Assembly (NCBI RefSeq): GCF_003355155.1
Contig: NZ_CP031320.1
Coordinates: forward strand, 2,889,881-2,953,880
Length of the DNA: 64,000 nucleotides
Direction: 5' to 3'
Source: Streptomyces armeniacus
GTDB lineage: Bacteria; Actinomycetota; Actinomycetes; Streptomycetales; Streptomycetaceae
Shown here: positions 35,012 to 43,086 of the stretch, in pieces
How the letters are laid out: every line of letters starts with the position of its first letter
Numbering within the stretch: the stretch's first letter is position 1
Position numbers and translations under genes: made by a program
Notes under the pieces: generated by a model
Database searches by the model: none
Told to the model about the DNA's origin: nothing
What the model saw: only the letters and a program-made list of their open reading frames with translations

Positions 35012-36600
35012 ACGGCAGCGGCAGCCACCAGACCCTCACGCTGCTCCTGTTCGCCGCGGTCGTCGCCGCCACGCTGGCCATCACGCGCTGGGCCGCGTCC
35101 CGGCGGCAGGGCTCCTCCGTGGAGTTCTACGCGGGCGGGCGGCTGTTCTCGCCCGTGGAGAACGGGTTCGCCCTCGCCGGCGACTACATGTCCGCGGCGT
35201 CCTTCCTCGGCATCTCCGGCCTCATCGCGCTGTACGGCTACGACGGAATGCTCTATTCCGTCGGCTTCCTCGTCGCCTGGCTCGTCGTCCTCCTGCTCGT
35301 CGCCGAACTCGTGCGCAACTGCGGCCGTTTCACCCTCGCCGACGTCGTCGCCGCGCGCATGCGCGAGCGGCCCGTACGGATCGCCGCGGGCGCCTCGTCC
35401 GTCACCGTCTCGGTGCTCTATCTCGTCGCGCAGATGGTCGGCGCGGGCACCCTCGTGGCGATGCTGTCCGTCGGTACGGGCGGTGCGGCGCGCAGCGTGG
35501 CGGTGATCGTGGTCGGCGTCCTCATGGTGGTCTGCGTCGCGTGCGGCGGGATGCGGGCGACGACGTGGATCCAGATCGTCAAGGCCGCGCTGCTGATGTG
35601 CTGCGCCGTGACCCTCACCGTGCTGGTGCTGGTGCGGTACTCGGGCGATCCCGGCGCGCTGCTCACCGGCGCCGCCGAACGCAGCGGCCACGGCCGCGAC
35701 TTCCTCGCGCCCGGCCTCCGCTACGGCGGCGACTGGACCGCGCGGCTCGACTTCATCAGCCTGGGCGTCGCGCTCGTGCTGGGGACCGCGGGGCTGCCGC
35801 ACATCCTGGCGCGCTTCTACACCGTGCCCACCGCGCCGGCCGCCCGGCGGTCCGTCGTCTGGTCCATCGGGCTGATCGGCGGCTTCTACCTCATGACCAT
35901 CGTGCTCGGCTTCGGCGCCGCCGCGCTGGTCGGCCCGGACGCCGTACGCGGCTCCAACTCGGCGGGCAACACGGCGGTTCCGCTGCTCGCCGAGGAGCTG
36001 GGCGGAGGCGCCGGCTCCGCGGGCGGCTCGGCACTGCTCGCGGTCGTGGCGGCGGTCGCGTTCGCAACGATCCTGGCAGTTGTCGCCGGTGTCACGCTGG
36101 CCTCCTCGGCCGCCGTGTCGCACGACCTGTACGCATCGCTGAGCAAGCGGCGCGTCCGCGGCGAGGTCGCGGTCGGCCGCGCGGCGGCCGTCGGCACCGG
36201 CGCGGTCGCCATCGGGCTGGCGCTCCCGGCACAGAACCTCAACGTCGCGTTCCTGGTCGGGCTGGCCTTCGCTGTCGCCGCGTCCGCCAACCTGCCGGTC
36301 CTGCTGTACTCGCTGTTCTGGCGCCGCTTCACCACCAGGGGCGCCGTCTGGTCGGTGTACGGCGGGCTGGTGCCGGCCGTGCTGCTGGTCGTCCTCTCGC
36401 CGGTGGTGTCGGGCGGCGGGCGGTCGCTGTTCCCCGGCGTGGACTTCGCGGTGTTTCCACTCGAGAACCCCGGACTGGTCTCCATCCCGCTCGGATTCCT
36501 CGCGGGCTGGCTCGGCACGGTCACCTCGCGCGAACCGGCCGACCCGGCGCGGCACGCGGAGACGGAGGTACGGGCGCTCACGGGCGCGGGCGCGGCGTAG
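35008..36600 (+). CDS. Sodium/solute symporter (ActP/MctC type)
   Basis: 530 residues, about 13 membrane segments. The SSS-family features are EFYAGGRLFSPVENGFALAGDYMSAASFLG near TM1-2, GGMRATTWIQIVKAALLM and LGTAGLPHILARFYTVP. Homologues import acetate, pyruvate or other monocarboxylates with Na+. The start is the TTG at 35008, overlapping the DUF485 stop codon; there is no better start codon in frame. The substrate is not certain. It is convergent with the CitA-type kinase gene, 20 bp apart. Confidence 0.88.
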   Translation: MNGSGSHQTLTLLLFAAVVAATLAITRWAASRRQGSSVEFYAGGRLFSPVENGFALAGDYMSAASFLGISGLIALYGYDGMLYSVGFLVAWLVVLLLVAELVRNCGRFTLADVVAARMRERPVRIAAGASSVTVSVLYLVAQMVGAGTLVAMLSVGTGGAARSVAVIVVGVLMVVCVACGGMRATTWIQIVKAALLMCCAVTLTVLVLVRYSGDPGALLTGAAERSGHGRDFLAPGLRYGGDWTARLDFISLGVALVLGTAGLPHILARFYTVPTAPAARRSVVWSIGLIGGFYLMTIVLGFGAAALVGPDAVRGSNSAGNTAVPLLAEELGGGAGSAGGSALLAVVAAVAFATILAVVAGVTLASSAAVSHDLYASLSKRRVRGEVAVGRAAAVGTGAVAIGLALPAQNLNVAFLVGLAFAVAASANLPVLLYSLFWRRFTTRGAVWSVYGGLVPAVLLVVLSPVVSGGGRSLFPGVDFAVFPLENPGLVSIPLGFLAGWLGTVTSREPADPARHAETEVRALTGAGAA

Positions 36601-36620
36601 CCCGGCCGTACGGCCACGGG

Positions 36621-38441
36621 TCAAGGCGCGGGGGAAGCCGTACGGGAGGGGGCGTCCGCCCGGTCCGGCCCGTCGGCACCGTCCGCCGCGCCGTCCTCGG
36701 CCGGATCAGGACGGAGCGCGTCCGGCAGTACGACCGTGAACTCGGCGCCGCCGCCCGCCCCTTCGCCGACCCGCGCGCTGCCCCCGTGCCGCTCCGCAAG
36801 CCGCCGTACGAGCGCCAGCCCGAGGCCGCGCTTGCCGTGCGCGGGCGGCGGTTTGGTGGACCAGCCCTCGGCGAAGACGAGTTCGCGCTGCTCGTACGGG
36901 ATGCCGGGCCCGCTGTCGCACACCCGCAGCCGCAGGCCGGTGCCGTCCGCGGAGGCGCCCGTACGGTCCGCGCCGTCCGCGCCCCCGGCGTGCTGCATGT
37001 CCCCGGTGTCCCCAGTGCCCTCCGTACCCTCCGCGCCGTCCGTGGCCTCCAGGGGCCGCAGCTCCAGCTCCACCCGTGCGTCCTGCGAACCGGCCGCCGC
37101 GTCCAGGGCGTTGTCGACGAGGTTGCCGACCATCGTGACCAGTTCGCGCGGGTCGACCAGCCGGTCCGGCAGCAGCGTGCCCGGGGCGACGGTCAGCGCG
37201 ACGCCCCGCTCCGCGGCCACGGTCGCCTTGCCCACCAGGAGCGCGGCGAGGAGCGGGTCGCGTACCCGGCCGGTGATCTGCTCCGCGGTGGCGCGGTGCA
37301 CGCCGACGGCGTCGGATACGTAGTCCACGGCGTCCTCGTACAGCCCGAGTTCGAGGAGGCCGAGCAGGACGTGCAGCCGGTTGGCGTGCTCGTGGTCCTG
37401 CGCGCGGAGGGCGTCGATCAGGCCGTGGGAGCTGTCCAGTTCGCGGCCCAGCAACTCCAGCTCGGTGCGGTCGCGGAGAGTGGCGACGGCACCGCCGTCG
37501 TCCGTGGGCATGCGGTTGGCGACCAGCACCCGGCTGCCGCGTACGGTCAGCAGATCCGCGCCGGTGACCCGGCCCGCGAGTACCTCGGTCGTACGGCCAG
37601 GGCCGAGGGCGTCCTCCAGTGGGCGGCCGGTGTCCTCCGGGCGGAGTTCGAGGAGGCGCTGGGCCTCGTCGTTGATCAGGCGGATGCGTTCCTTCCGGTC
37701 GAGCGCGACCACGCCCTCGCGGATGCCGTGCAGCATGGCCTCGCGCTCGGACAGCAGCGCGGAGATGTCGGAGAAGGCCAGGTCGTGCGTCTGCTTCTGG
37801 AGTCTCCGCGACACCACCAGCGCGGCCAGCGCACCGACTCCCAGCGCGCCCCCCGCGTACGCCAGCAGCTCGGGTACGGCGGCCAGAAGCTTGTCGTGCA
37901 CGCTGTCGTAGCCGATGCCGACCGAGACGGCGCCGACCACCCGGCCGTGCTCGTCGCGCAGCGGAACCTTGCCGCGCGCGGATCGGCCCAGGGTGCCGAC
38001 GTCGATGTGCCGCACCTCCCGTCCGGCCAGGGCCGGGCCGGGGTCGGTGGAGACGCGCTGCCCGATGCGGGCGGCGGTGGGGTGCGACCAGCGGATGCCG
38101 CGGGTGTCCAGCACGACCACGTAGCTCGCCCCGGACGCGTTCCGCACGCGCTGGGCGCGCTGCTGCACGGGGCCGTCCGGATCGGGTCCGGTGCCCGAGT
38201 CGAGGAGGTCGGCCAGGCCGGGCTGGACGGCGGTGGACTGCGCGATGGCCAGCGCGCGCTGGGTCGCCCGGTTGTCGAACTCGGCACTGAGCGGCGCCAG
38301 GAACAACCCGGTGGCGAGCGCGGTCACGCCGGTGGCGATGGCCAGCTGCATGAGCAGCACCTGCGAGAAGACCCGCTTCGGCCAGCCGAGGCGGAGGCGG
38401 GGGCGGCGCCGGGGCCGGGTCCGTATGTCCGTTCCGTTCAC
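36621..38441 (-). CDS. CitA/DcuS-type sensor histidine kinase
   Basis: 606 residues. TM1 (about 25-48) and TM2 (about 190-212) flank an extracellular PAS-like sensor (60-185) with SHPTAARIGQRVSTDPGPALAG, the pattern of carboxylate sensors. A cytoplasmic PAS (220-330) precedes the SpoB-like dimerisation helix with QDHEHANRLHVLLGL, and the HATPase has NLVDNALDAA and GKRGLGLALVRRLAERHGG. An insertion rich in Glu/Gly/Thr/Asp interrupts the ATPase. The usual adjacent CitB/DcuR response regulator gene is not present on either side; the symporter next door may be its target. Confidence 0.88.
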   Translation of the reverse strand: MNGTDIRTRPRRRPRLRLGWPKRVFSQVLLMQLAIATGVTALATGLFLAPLSAEFDNRATQRALAIAQSTAVQPGLADLLDSGTGPDPDGPVQQRAQRVRNASGASYVVVLDTRGIRWSHPTAARIGQRVSTDPGPALAGREVRHIDVGTLGRSARGKVPLRDEHGRVVGAVSVGIGYDSVHDKLLAAVPELLAYAGGALGVGALAALVVSRRLQKQTHDLAFSDISALLSEREAMLHGIREGVVALDRKERIRLINDEAQRLLELRPEDTGRPLEDALGPGRTTEVLAGRVTGADLLTVRGSRVLVANRMPTDDGGAVATLRDRTELELLGRELDSSHGLIDALRAQDHEHANRLHVLLGLLELGLYEDAVDYVSDAVGVHRATAEQITGRVRDPLLAALLVGKATVAAERGVALTVAPGTLLPDRLVDPRELVTMVGNLVDNALDAAAGSQDARVELELRPLEATDGAEGTEGTGDTGDMQHAGGADGADRTGASADGTGLRLRVCDSGPGIPYEQRELVFAEGWSTKPPPAHGKRGLGLALVRRLAERHGGSARVGEGAGGGAEFTVVLPDALRPDPAEDGAADGADGPDRADAPSRTASPAP

Positions 38442-38555
38442 AGGCGGACGGTAGCCCGTACGGGCGCCGGCGTGGGGGCTCGTACGCCGCGGGTGGGGTG
38501 TTCCTACGGTACGGGTGCGGACGATCCCGCTGGTCCCGGGCTTTTCCGTAAGCAG

Positions 38556-38581
38556 CTTGCGTGTCTTGCGCTAATCTTGCG
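38556..38581 (+). promoter_or_regulatory. Triple CTTGCG repeat at the LacI gene promoter
   Basis: CTTGCG occurs at 38556-38561, 38565-38570 and 38576-38581, just before and into the start region of the lacI-type gene. TAATCT (38572-38577) could be the -10, ending 7 nt before the ATG. A related TTGCAGCTTG lies upstream of the lipoprotein gene (39684-39693). Likely operator for autorepression. Confidence 0.5.
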
Positions 38582-38584
38582 TGT

Positions 38585-39631
38585 ATGACACGACGACTTG
38601 CTCAGGTGGCACAGAAGGTGGGCGTCAGCGAGGCCACGGTCAGCCGGGTGCTCAACGGGAAGCCGGGCGTCTCGGAGGCCACCCGGCAGGCCGTTCTCAC
38701 GGCGCTGGACGTGCTCGGCTACGAGCGCCCCACGCAGCTGCGCGGTGAGCGCGGCCGCCTTGTCGGGCTGGTGCTGCCGGAGCTCCAGAACCCCATCTTC
38801 CCGGCCTTCGCCGAGGCGGTCGGCGGCGCGCTCGCGCAGCAGGGGCTGACCCCGGTGCTGTGCACGCAGACGCCCGGCGGCATCCAGGAGACCGACTACA
38901 TCGACCTCCTGCTGCAGCAGCAGGTCTCCGGGGTGATCTTCGCGGGCGGGCTGTACGCGCAGGCCGACGCGCCGCACGACCACTACCAGCTGCTCGCCGA
39001 CCGCCGGCTGCCGGTCGTCCTGATCAACGCGGCCATCGCCAAGCTCGGTTTCCCCTGCGTGTCCTGTGACGACGCCAGCGCCGTGGAGCAGGCGTGGCGG
39101 CACCTCGCCTCGCTCGGGCACGAGCGGATCGGCATGGTGCTCGGCCCGGCCGACCACGTGCCGTCCCGGCGCAAGCTGGACGCCGCGCGCGCGGTGGCGC
39201 GCGCCGGCGGCGGCCGGCTGCCGGACGAGTACGTGGCGCGGGCGATGTACTCGCTGGAGGGCGGCCAGGCCGCCACCACGCGGCTGCTGGAGCGCGGGGT
39301 CACCGGGGTGATCTGCGCGAGCGACCCGATCGCGCTGGGAGCGGTGCGGGCGGCGCGGCGGCGCGGGCTGGAGGTGCCCCGCGACCTGTCGGTCATCGGC
39401 TACGACGACTCGGCGCTGATGACGTGCGTAGACCCGCCGCTGAGCACCGTACGGCAGCCGATCGAGGCGATGGGGCGTGCCGCGGTGGACCTGCTGACGG
39501 CGCAGATCGCGGGCCGGGAGGTGGCGCGGGACGAGCTGCTGTTCGAGCCGGAGCTGGTCGTACGGGCGTCCACCGGGCCGGCGGCCGACGGCCCCGCGGA
39601 CGGCGGCACGGACGGCGGCGGGGAGGGCTGA
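38585..39631 (+). CDS. LacI-family regulator of the alpha-glucoside locus
   Basis: 348 residues. HTH and hinge: RLAQVAQKVGVSEATVSRVLNGKPGV at 3-28, a good LacI signature, then a periplasmic-binding-like ligand domain (VGLVLPELQNPIFPAF, VISxD-like ICASDPIALGAV, VIGYDDSALM). It resembles MalR/AglR of Streptomyces, which respond to maltose or other alpha-glucosides. The ATG at 38585 has no Shine-Dalgarno sequence; the -10-like TAATCT is 7 nt upstream. It lies 165 bp before the transport operon. Confidence 0.9.
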   Translation: MTRRLAQVAQKVGVSEATVSRVLNGKPGVSEATRQAVLTALDVLGYERPTQLRGERGRLVGLVLPELQNPIFPAFAEAVGGALAQQGLTPVLCTQTPGGIQETDYIDLLLQQQVSGVIFAGGLYAQADAPHDHYQLLADRRLPVVLINAAIAKLGFPCVSCDDASAVEQAWRHLASLGHERIGMVLGPADHVPSRRKLDAARAVARAGGGRLPDEYVARAMYSLEGGQAATTRLLERGVTGVICASDPIALGAVRAARRRGLEVPRDLSVIGYDDSALMTCVDPPLSTVRQPIEAMGRAAVDLLTAQIAGREVARDELLFEPELVVRASTGPAADGPADGGTDGGGEG

Positions 39632-39676
39632 GCGGAGCCACGGCAACGAGCCGTCGGGCTCCGATGCCGTGGCTGT

Positions 39677-39686
39677 CAAAATTTTG
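39677..39686. promoter_or_regulatory. Candidate operator of the alpha-glucoside transport operon
   Basis: CAAAATTTTG, a perfect AT-rich palindrome in a GC-rich background, directly before TTGCAGCTTG (39684-39693, overlapping). It sits 111 nt before the lipoprotein start. Probably the LacI-type regulator's site, but exact limits are uncertain. Confidence 0.45.
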
Positions 39687-39796
39687 CAGCTTGTGTTCTG
39701 GATATTGCGGATCCGTGTCGACGGTGGTTGAGTGTGCGCCACGCCACAGCAGCATGCCGTGGCGGTCACCCCGCATGCCCACGAGGGGAACCACCC

Positions 39797-41173
39797 ATGA
39801 GACGCACCGGGTCCCGCCGTATCCAGACCGCGGTCACCACCGCACTCGCCACCGCGCTCGTCCTCTCCGTCACCGCCGCCTGCGGCTCCGACGGCGACAA
39901 CGGCGACAGGGGAGGCGGCGGCAAGGTCGAGCTGGACATCAACGGCCAGCCGCCCAGCAGCCAGCAGCAGGAGCGCGCGCTCTTCGACGCCGACGTGAAG
40001 GCGTTCGAGAAGGCCAATCCGGACATCGACCTGGTGCCGCACGAGGGCTTCATGGAGCCGAAGACGTTCCAGACGAAGCTCGCCGGCGGCAAGCTCGAGG
40101 ACGTCTTCTACACCTACTTCACGGACCCCGCGGGCCTCATAGCCAAGCGGCAGGCCGCCGACATCACCGAGCACGTGAAGGACCTGCCGCACTACGGGGA
40201 CATCAAGCCCGAGCTGCTGAAGATCTACCAGGACGAGGAGGGCCGCCAGTTCGGCCTCCCGACCGCCAACTACTCGATGGGCCTGGTCTACAACCGGAAG
40301 CTGTTCGAGCAGGCCGGGCTCGACCCCGACCGGCCGCCCGCCACCTGGGACGAGGTGCGCGCCGCGGCCAAGAAGATCTCCGGACTCGGCAAGGGCCACG
40401 TGGGCTACGCCGATCTGTCCAAGAACAACCAGGGCGGCTGGCACTTCACCGCCGAGCTGTACTCGCGCGGCGGCACCGTCGCGAAGCAGGACGGTGACAC
40501 GTGGAAGGCGTCCTTCAACGACTCGAGGGGCGAGGCCGTCCTGCGCACCCTGCACGACATGCGCTGGAAGGACGGCTCCATGGGCAGCAAGCAGCTGCTC
40601 GAGGACGCCGACCTGCAGCGCATGATGGGGGCCGGCAAGCTCGGGATGTACGTCGCCGCCGGTGACAACATCCCCGTCGTCGTCAAGGAGTTCGACGGCC
40701 AGTACGACGACTACGGCCTGGCCCCGGTCCCCGAGGGCAGGGGCACGCTGATCGGCGGCGAGGGGTACATGTTCAACCCCAAGGCGTCCCCCGAGCAGAT
40801 CAAGGCCGGGGTGAAGTGGATCCACTGGCGGTTCCTCACCCCGGAGACCATCGAGCGGACCGCCAAATGGCACCACAAGCGGAAGCTCCCCGTGGGGCTG
40901 CCCGTCGCGCCCACCCCGGACAACTGGAACGGCGCGACCCGGCAGGCCGTGGAGAAGATCAAGAAGGCGAACGCCAACGTCCCGGTGGGCAACTACGCGG
41001 CGTTCACCGACAAGAACGTGCCCGGCGTGATCGAACCGCCCGAGGCCCAACAGGTCTACGCCGCCCTCGACAAGACCATGCAGGCGGTGCTCACCAAGGA
41101 GGACGCCGACATCGGCGGCCTGCTGGACAAGGCCGAGGACGAGGTCAACCAGATCTACGCACGCGTCCGATGA
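39797..41173 (+). CDS. Sugar ABC transporter substrate-binding lipoprotein
   Basis: 458 residues. A signal peptide with lipobox LSVTAAC places the lipid-modified Cys at 29. The family-1 solute-binding fold is seen in DVKAFEKANPDIDLVPHEGF and YADLSKNNQGGWHFTAELYSRGG. It captures alpha-glucosides (maltose, trehalose or alpha-1,3-glucan oligomers) at the cell surface. The ATG at 39797 follows AGGGG. ATGA overlap with the permease gene marks an operon. No ATPase gene is in the cluster. Confidence 0.9.
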   Translation: MRRTGSRRIQTAVTTALATALVLSVTAACGSDGDNGDRGGGGKVELDINGQPPSSQQQERALFDADVKAFEKANPDIDLVPHEGFMEPKTFQTKLAGGKLEDVFYTYFTDPAGLIAKRQAADITEHVKDLPHYGDIKPELLKIYQDEEGRQFGLPTANYSMGLVYNRKLFEQAGLDPDRPPATWDEVRAAAKKISGLGKGHVGYADLSKNNQGGWHFTAELYSRGGTVAKQDGDTWKASFNDSRGEAVLRTLHDMRWKDGSMGSKQLLEDADLQRMMGAGKLGMYVAAGDNIPVVVKEFDGQYDDYGLAPVPEGRGTLIGGEGYMFNPKASPEQIKAGVKWIHWRFLTPETIERTAKWHHKRKLPVGLPVAPTPDNWNGATRQAVEKIKKANANVPVGNYAAFTDKNVPGVIEPPEAQQVYAALDKTMQAVLTKEDADIGGLLDKAEDEVNQIYARVR

Positions 41174-42129
41174 CCGTCACGACGGGCACCTCCGTGACGT
41201 CGCGGCCCGCCGCCGCACCCGGCGGCCCGTACCGCCCGGCGGAGCAGCTGCGGGCACGGCGCCGCAGGCGGCTCGGCGAGCACGCCACCGCGTACGGGTT
41301 CCTCTGCGCCGCGCTGGCCGTCTTCGCCCTGTTCTCCTGGTACCCGATCGTGCGGAACGTGCTGCTCGCCTTCCAGGACGTGAACTTCGCGACCGGGAAC
41401 AGCTGGGTGGGTCTGGAGAACTTCCGGCGGCTGGCCGACGACCCGCTCGTCGGCACCGCCTGGAAGAACTCCGCGCTGTTCACGCTCTACGCCCTGCTGC
41501 TCGGCTACGCCGTGCCCTTCGCGGCCGCCGTCGTCGTCAACGAGTTCCGGCACGCCCGCGCGTACTTCCGCATCCTCGTCTACCTGCCGGTGATGCTCCC
41601 GCCGGTGGTCGTCGCGCTGATGTGGAACTGGTTCTACGACCCGGGGCCCGGCCTGATCAACGAGCTGCTGCGGACCGTACACCTGCCGACGTCCTCGTGG
41701 GTCGACTCCGCCGACACCTCGCTCGTCTCGCTGGTCATCGTGGCCACCTGGGCGAACATGGGCACCACCACGCTGATCTATCTGGCCGCGCTCCAGACCA
41801 TCCCGGGGGAGCTGTACGAGGCGGCTGAGCTGGACGGCGCGAACCTGTGGCAGCGGATCCGCCACGTCACCATCCCGCAGACCAGGTTCGTGCTGCTGAT
41901 CCTGTTGCTGCTGCAAGTCGTCGCCACCATGCAGGTGTTCACGGAGCCCTTCGTCATGACCGGAGGCGGACCGGAGGACTCCACCGTCACCGTGATGCTG
42001 CTGATCTACCGCTACGCGTTCGTCTACAACGACTTCGGCACCGCCAGCGCGCTCAGCCTGCTGCTCCTGCTCGTCCTGGCGCTGTTCTCCGCCGCGTATC
42101 TGCGGCTCACCCGGACCCGAGAGACGTGA
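41170..42129 (+). CDS. Sugar ABC transporter permease (MalF-like)
   Basis: 319 residues, six membrane segments. The EAA loop EAAELDGANLWQRIRHVTIP at about 218-237 docks the ATPase. The start ATG 41170 overlaps the previous stop codon. The N-terminal 40 residues are Pro/Arg-rich and cytoplasmic. It pairs with the next gene to form the channel. Confidence 0.93.
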   Translation: MTVTTGTSVTSRPAAAPGGPYRPAEQLRARRRRRLGEHATAYGFLCAALAVFALFSWYPIVRNVLLAFQDVNFATGNSWVGLENFRRLADDPLVGTAWKNSALFTLYALLLGYAVPFAAAVVVNEFRHARAYFRILVYLPVMLPPVVVALMWNWFYDPGPGLINELLRTVHLPTSSWVDSADTSLVSLVIVATWANMGTTTLIYLAALQTIPGELYEAAELDGANLWQRIRHVTIPQTRFVLLILLLLQVVATMQVFTEPFVMTGGGPEDSTVTVMLLIYRYAFVYNDFGTASALSLLLLLVLALFSAAYLRLTRTRET

Positions 42130-42141
42130 GGAGCCGACGCG

Positions 42142-43011
42142 ATGCGCACCCTGATCCGACCCGCCGTGCTCCGCACCCGGCGCGGCAGGACCGTCTACTG
42201 GGCGGTGCTGGCCCTCGTCCTCCTGCTGTTCACCGTCGCGTTCGTCATACCGCTGTACTGGATGGGCACCGGGGCGGTGAAGAGCGCGCCGGAGGTGGCC
42301 CAGAACCCGCCGACGTACGTGCCGCGGGAATGGCAACTCGGGAACTTCGCCGAGGCCTGGCAGGAGCTGGACCTGACCCGCTACTTCCTCAACACCCTGC
42401 TGCTCGTGGGCGGCGCGTGGCTGTTCCAGCTCGCCGTGCAGATCCCCGCCGCGTACGCGCTGTCCAAGCTGCGCCCGCGGTACGGGAACCTGGTGCTCGG
42501 GCTGATGCTCGTCACGCTGATGATGCCGGTGACGGCGCTGCTCGTGCCCGTCTACCTCACCGTCGTCGACGTGCCGCTGCTCGGCCTGAACCTGATCGAC
42601 ACCCCGGCGGCCGTCTGGCTGCCGGCCGGCGCCAACGCGTTCAACATCTACATCCTGAAGAACTTCTTCGACCGCGTCCCCGACGAACTCCTCGACGCCG
42701 CCCGCATGGACGGCGCCGGGCCCGTCACCACCATGGTGCGCGTCGTGCTGCCGCTGTCCCGGCCGATCATCGCGGTGGTGTCCATCCTGTCCATCGTCAC
42801 GGCGTGGAAGGACTTCATCTGGCCGCTCGTGGTCCTGCCCGACCCGGCGAAGCAGCCGATCAGCGTCTTCCTGCAGCGAGTGGCCCCGGACATCCCGCTG
42901 AACATCCTGATCGCCGGACTCGTGCTGGCCAGCGCCCCGCTGATCGCGCTGTTCCTCGTCTTCCAGCGGCAGATCCTGTCCGGTCTCACCGCAGGCAGCC
43001 TGAAGGGCTGA
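42142..43011 (+). CDS. Sugar ABC transporter permease (MalG-like)
   Basis: 289 residues, six membrane segments. The EAA-like loop is ELLDAARMDGAGPVTTMVRV at about 184-203. The C-terminus ends QRQILSGLTAGSLKG, the usual MalG ending. It begins 12 nt after the previous gene, with GAGG in front. The translocator needs an ATPase, probably a shared one encoded elsewhere. Confidence 0.93.
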   Translation: MRTLIRPAVLRTRRGRTVYWAVLALVLLLFTVAFVIPLYWMGTGAVKSAPEVAQNPPTYVPREWQLGNFAEAWQELDLTRYFLNTLLLVGGAWLFQLAVQIPAAYALSKLRPRYGNLVLGLMLVTLMMPVTALLVPVYLTVVDVPLLGLNLIDTPAAVWLPAGANAFNIYILKNFFDRVPDELLDAARMDGAGPVTTMVRVVLPLSRPIIAVVSILSIVTAWKDFIWPLVVLPDPAKQPISVFLQRVAPDIPLNILIAGLVLASAPLIALFLVFQRQILSGLTAGSLKG

Positions 43012-43086
43012 CGCCGGCGGCCGCTCGTCGCCCGCTCCCTCCGACGGCCCTCAACGGCCCCCCAACGGCCACTGAAAGGAACACCA

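Noticed and set aside
34920..38588. 1222-codon plus-strand open frame across the symporter and CitA-type kinase
   Set aside because: Repetitive Arg/Ala/Gly/Pro translation typical of out-of-frame high-GC DNA; both real genes are unambiguous.
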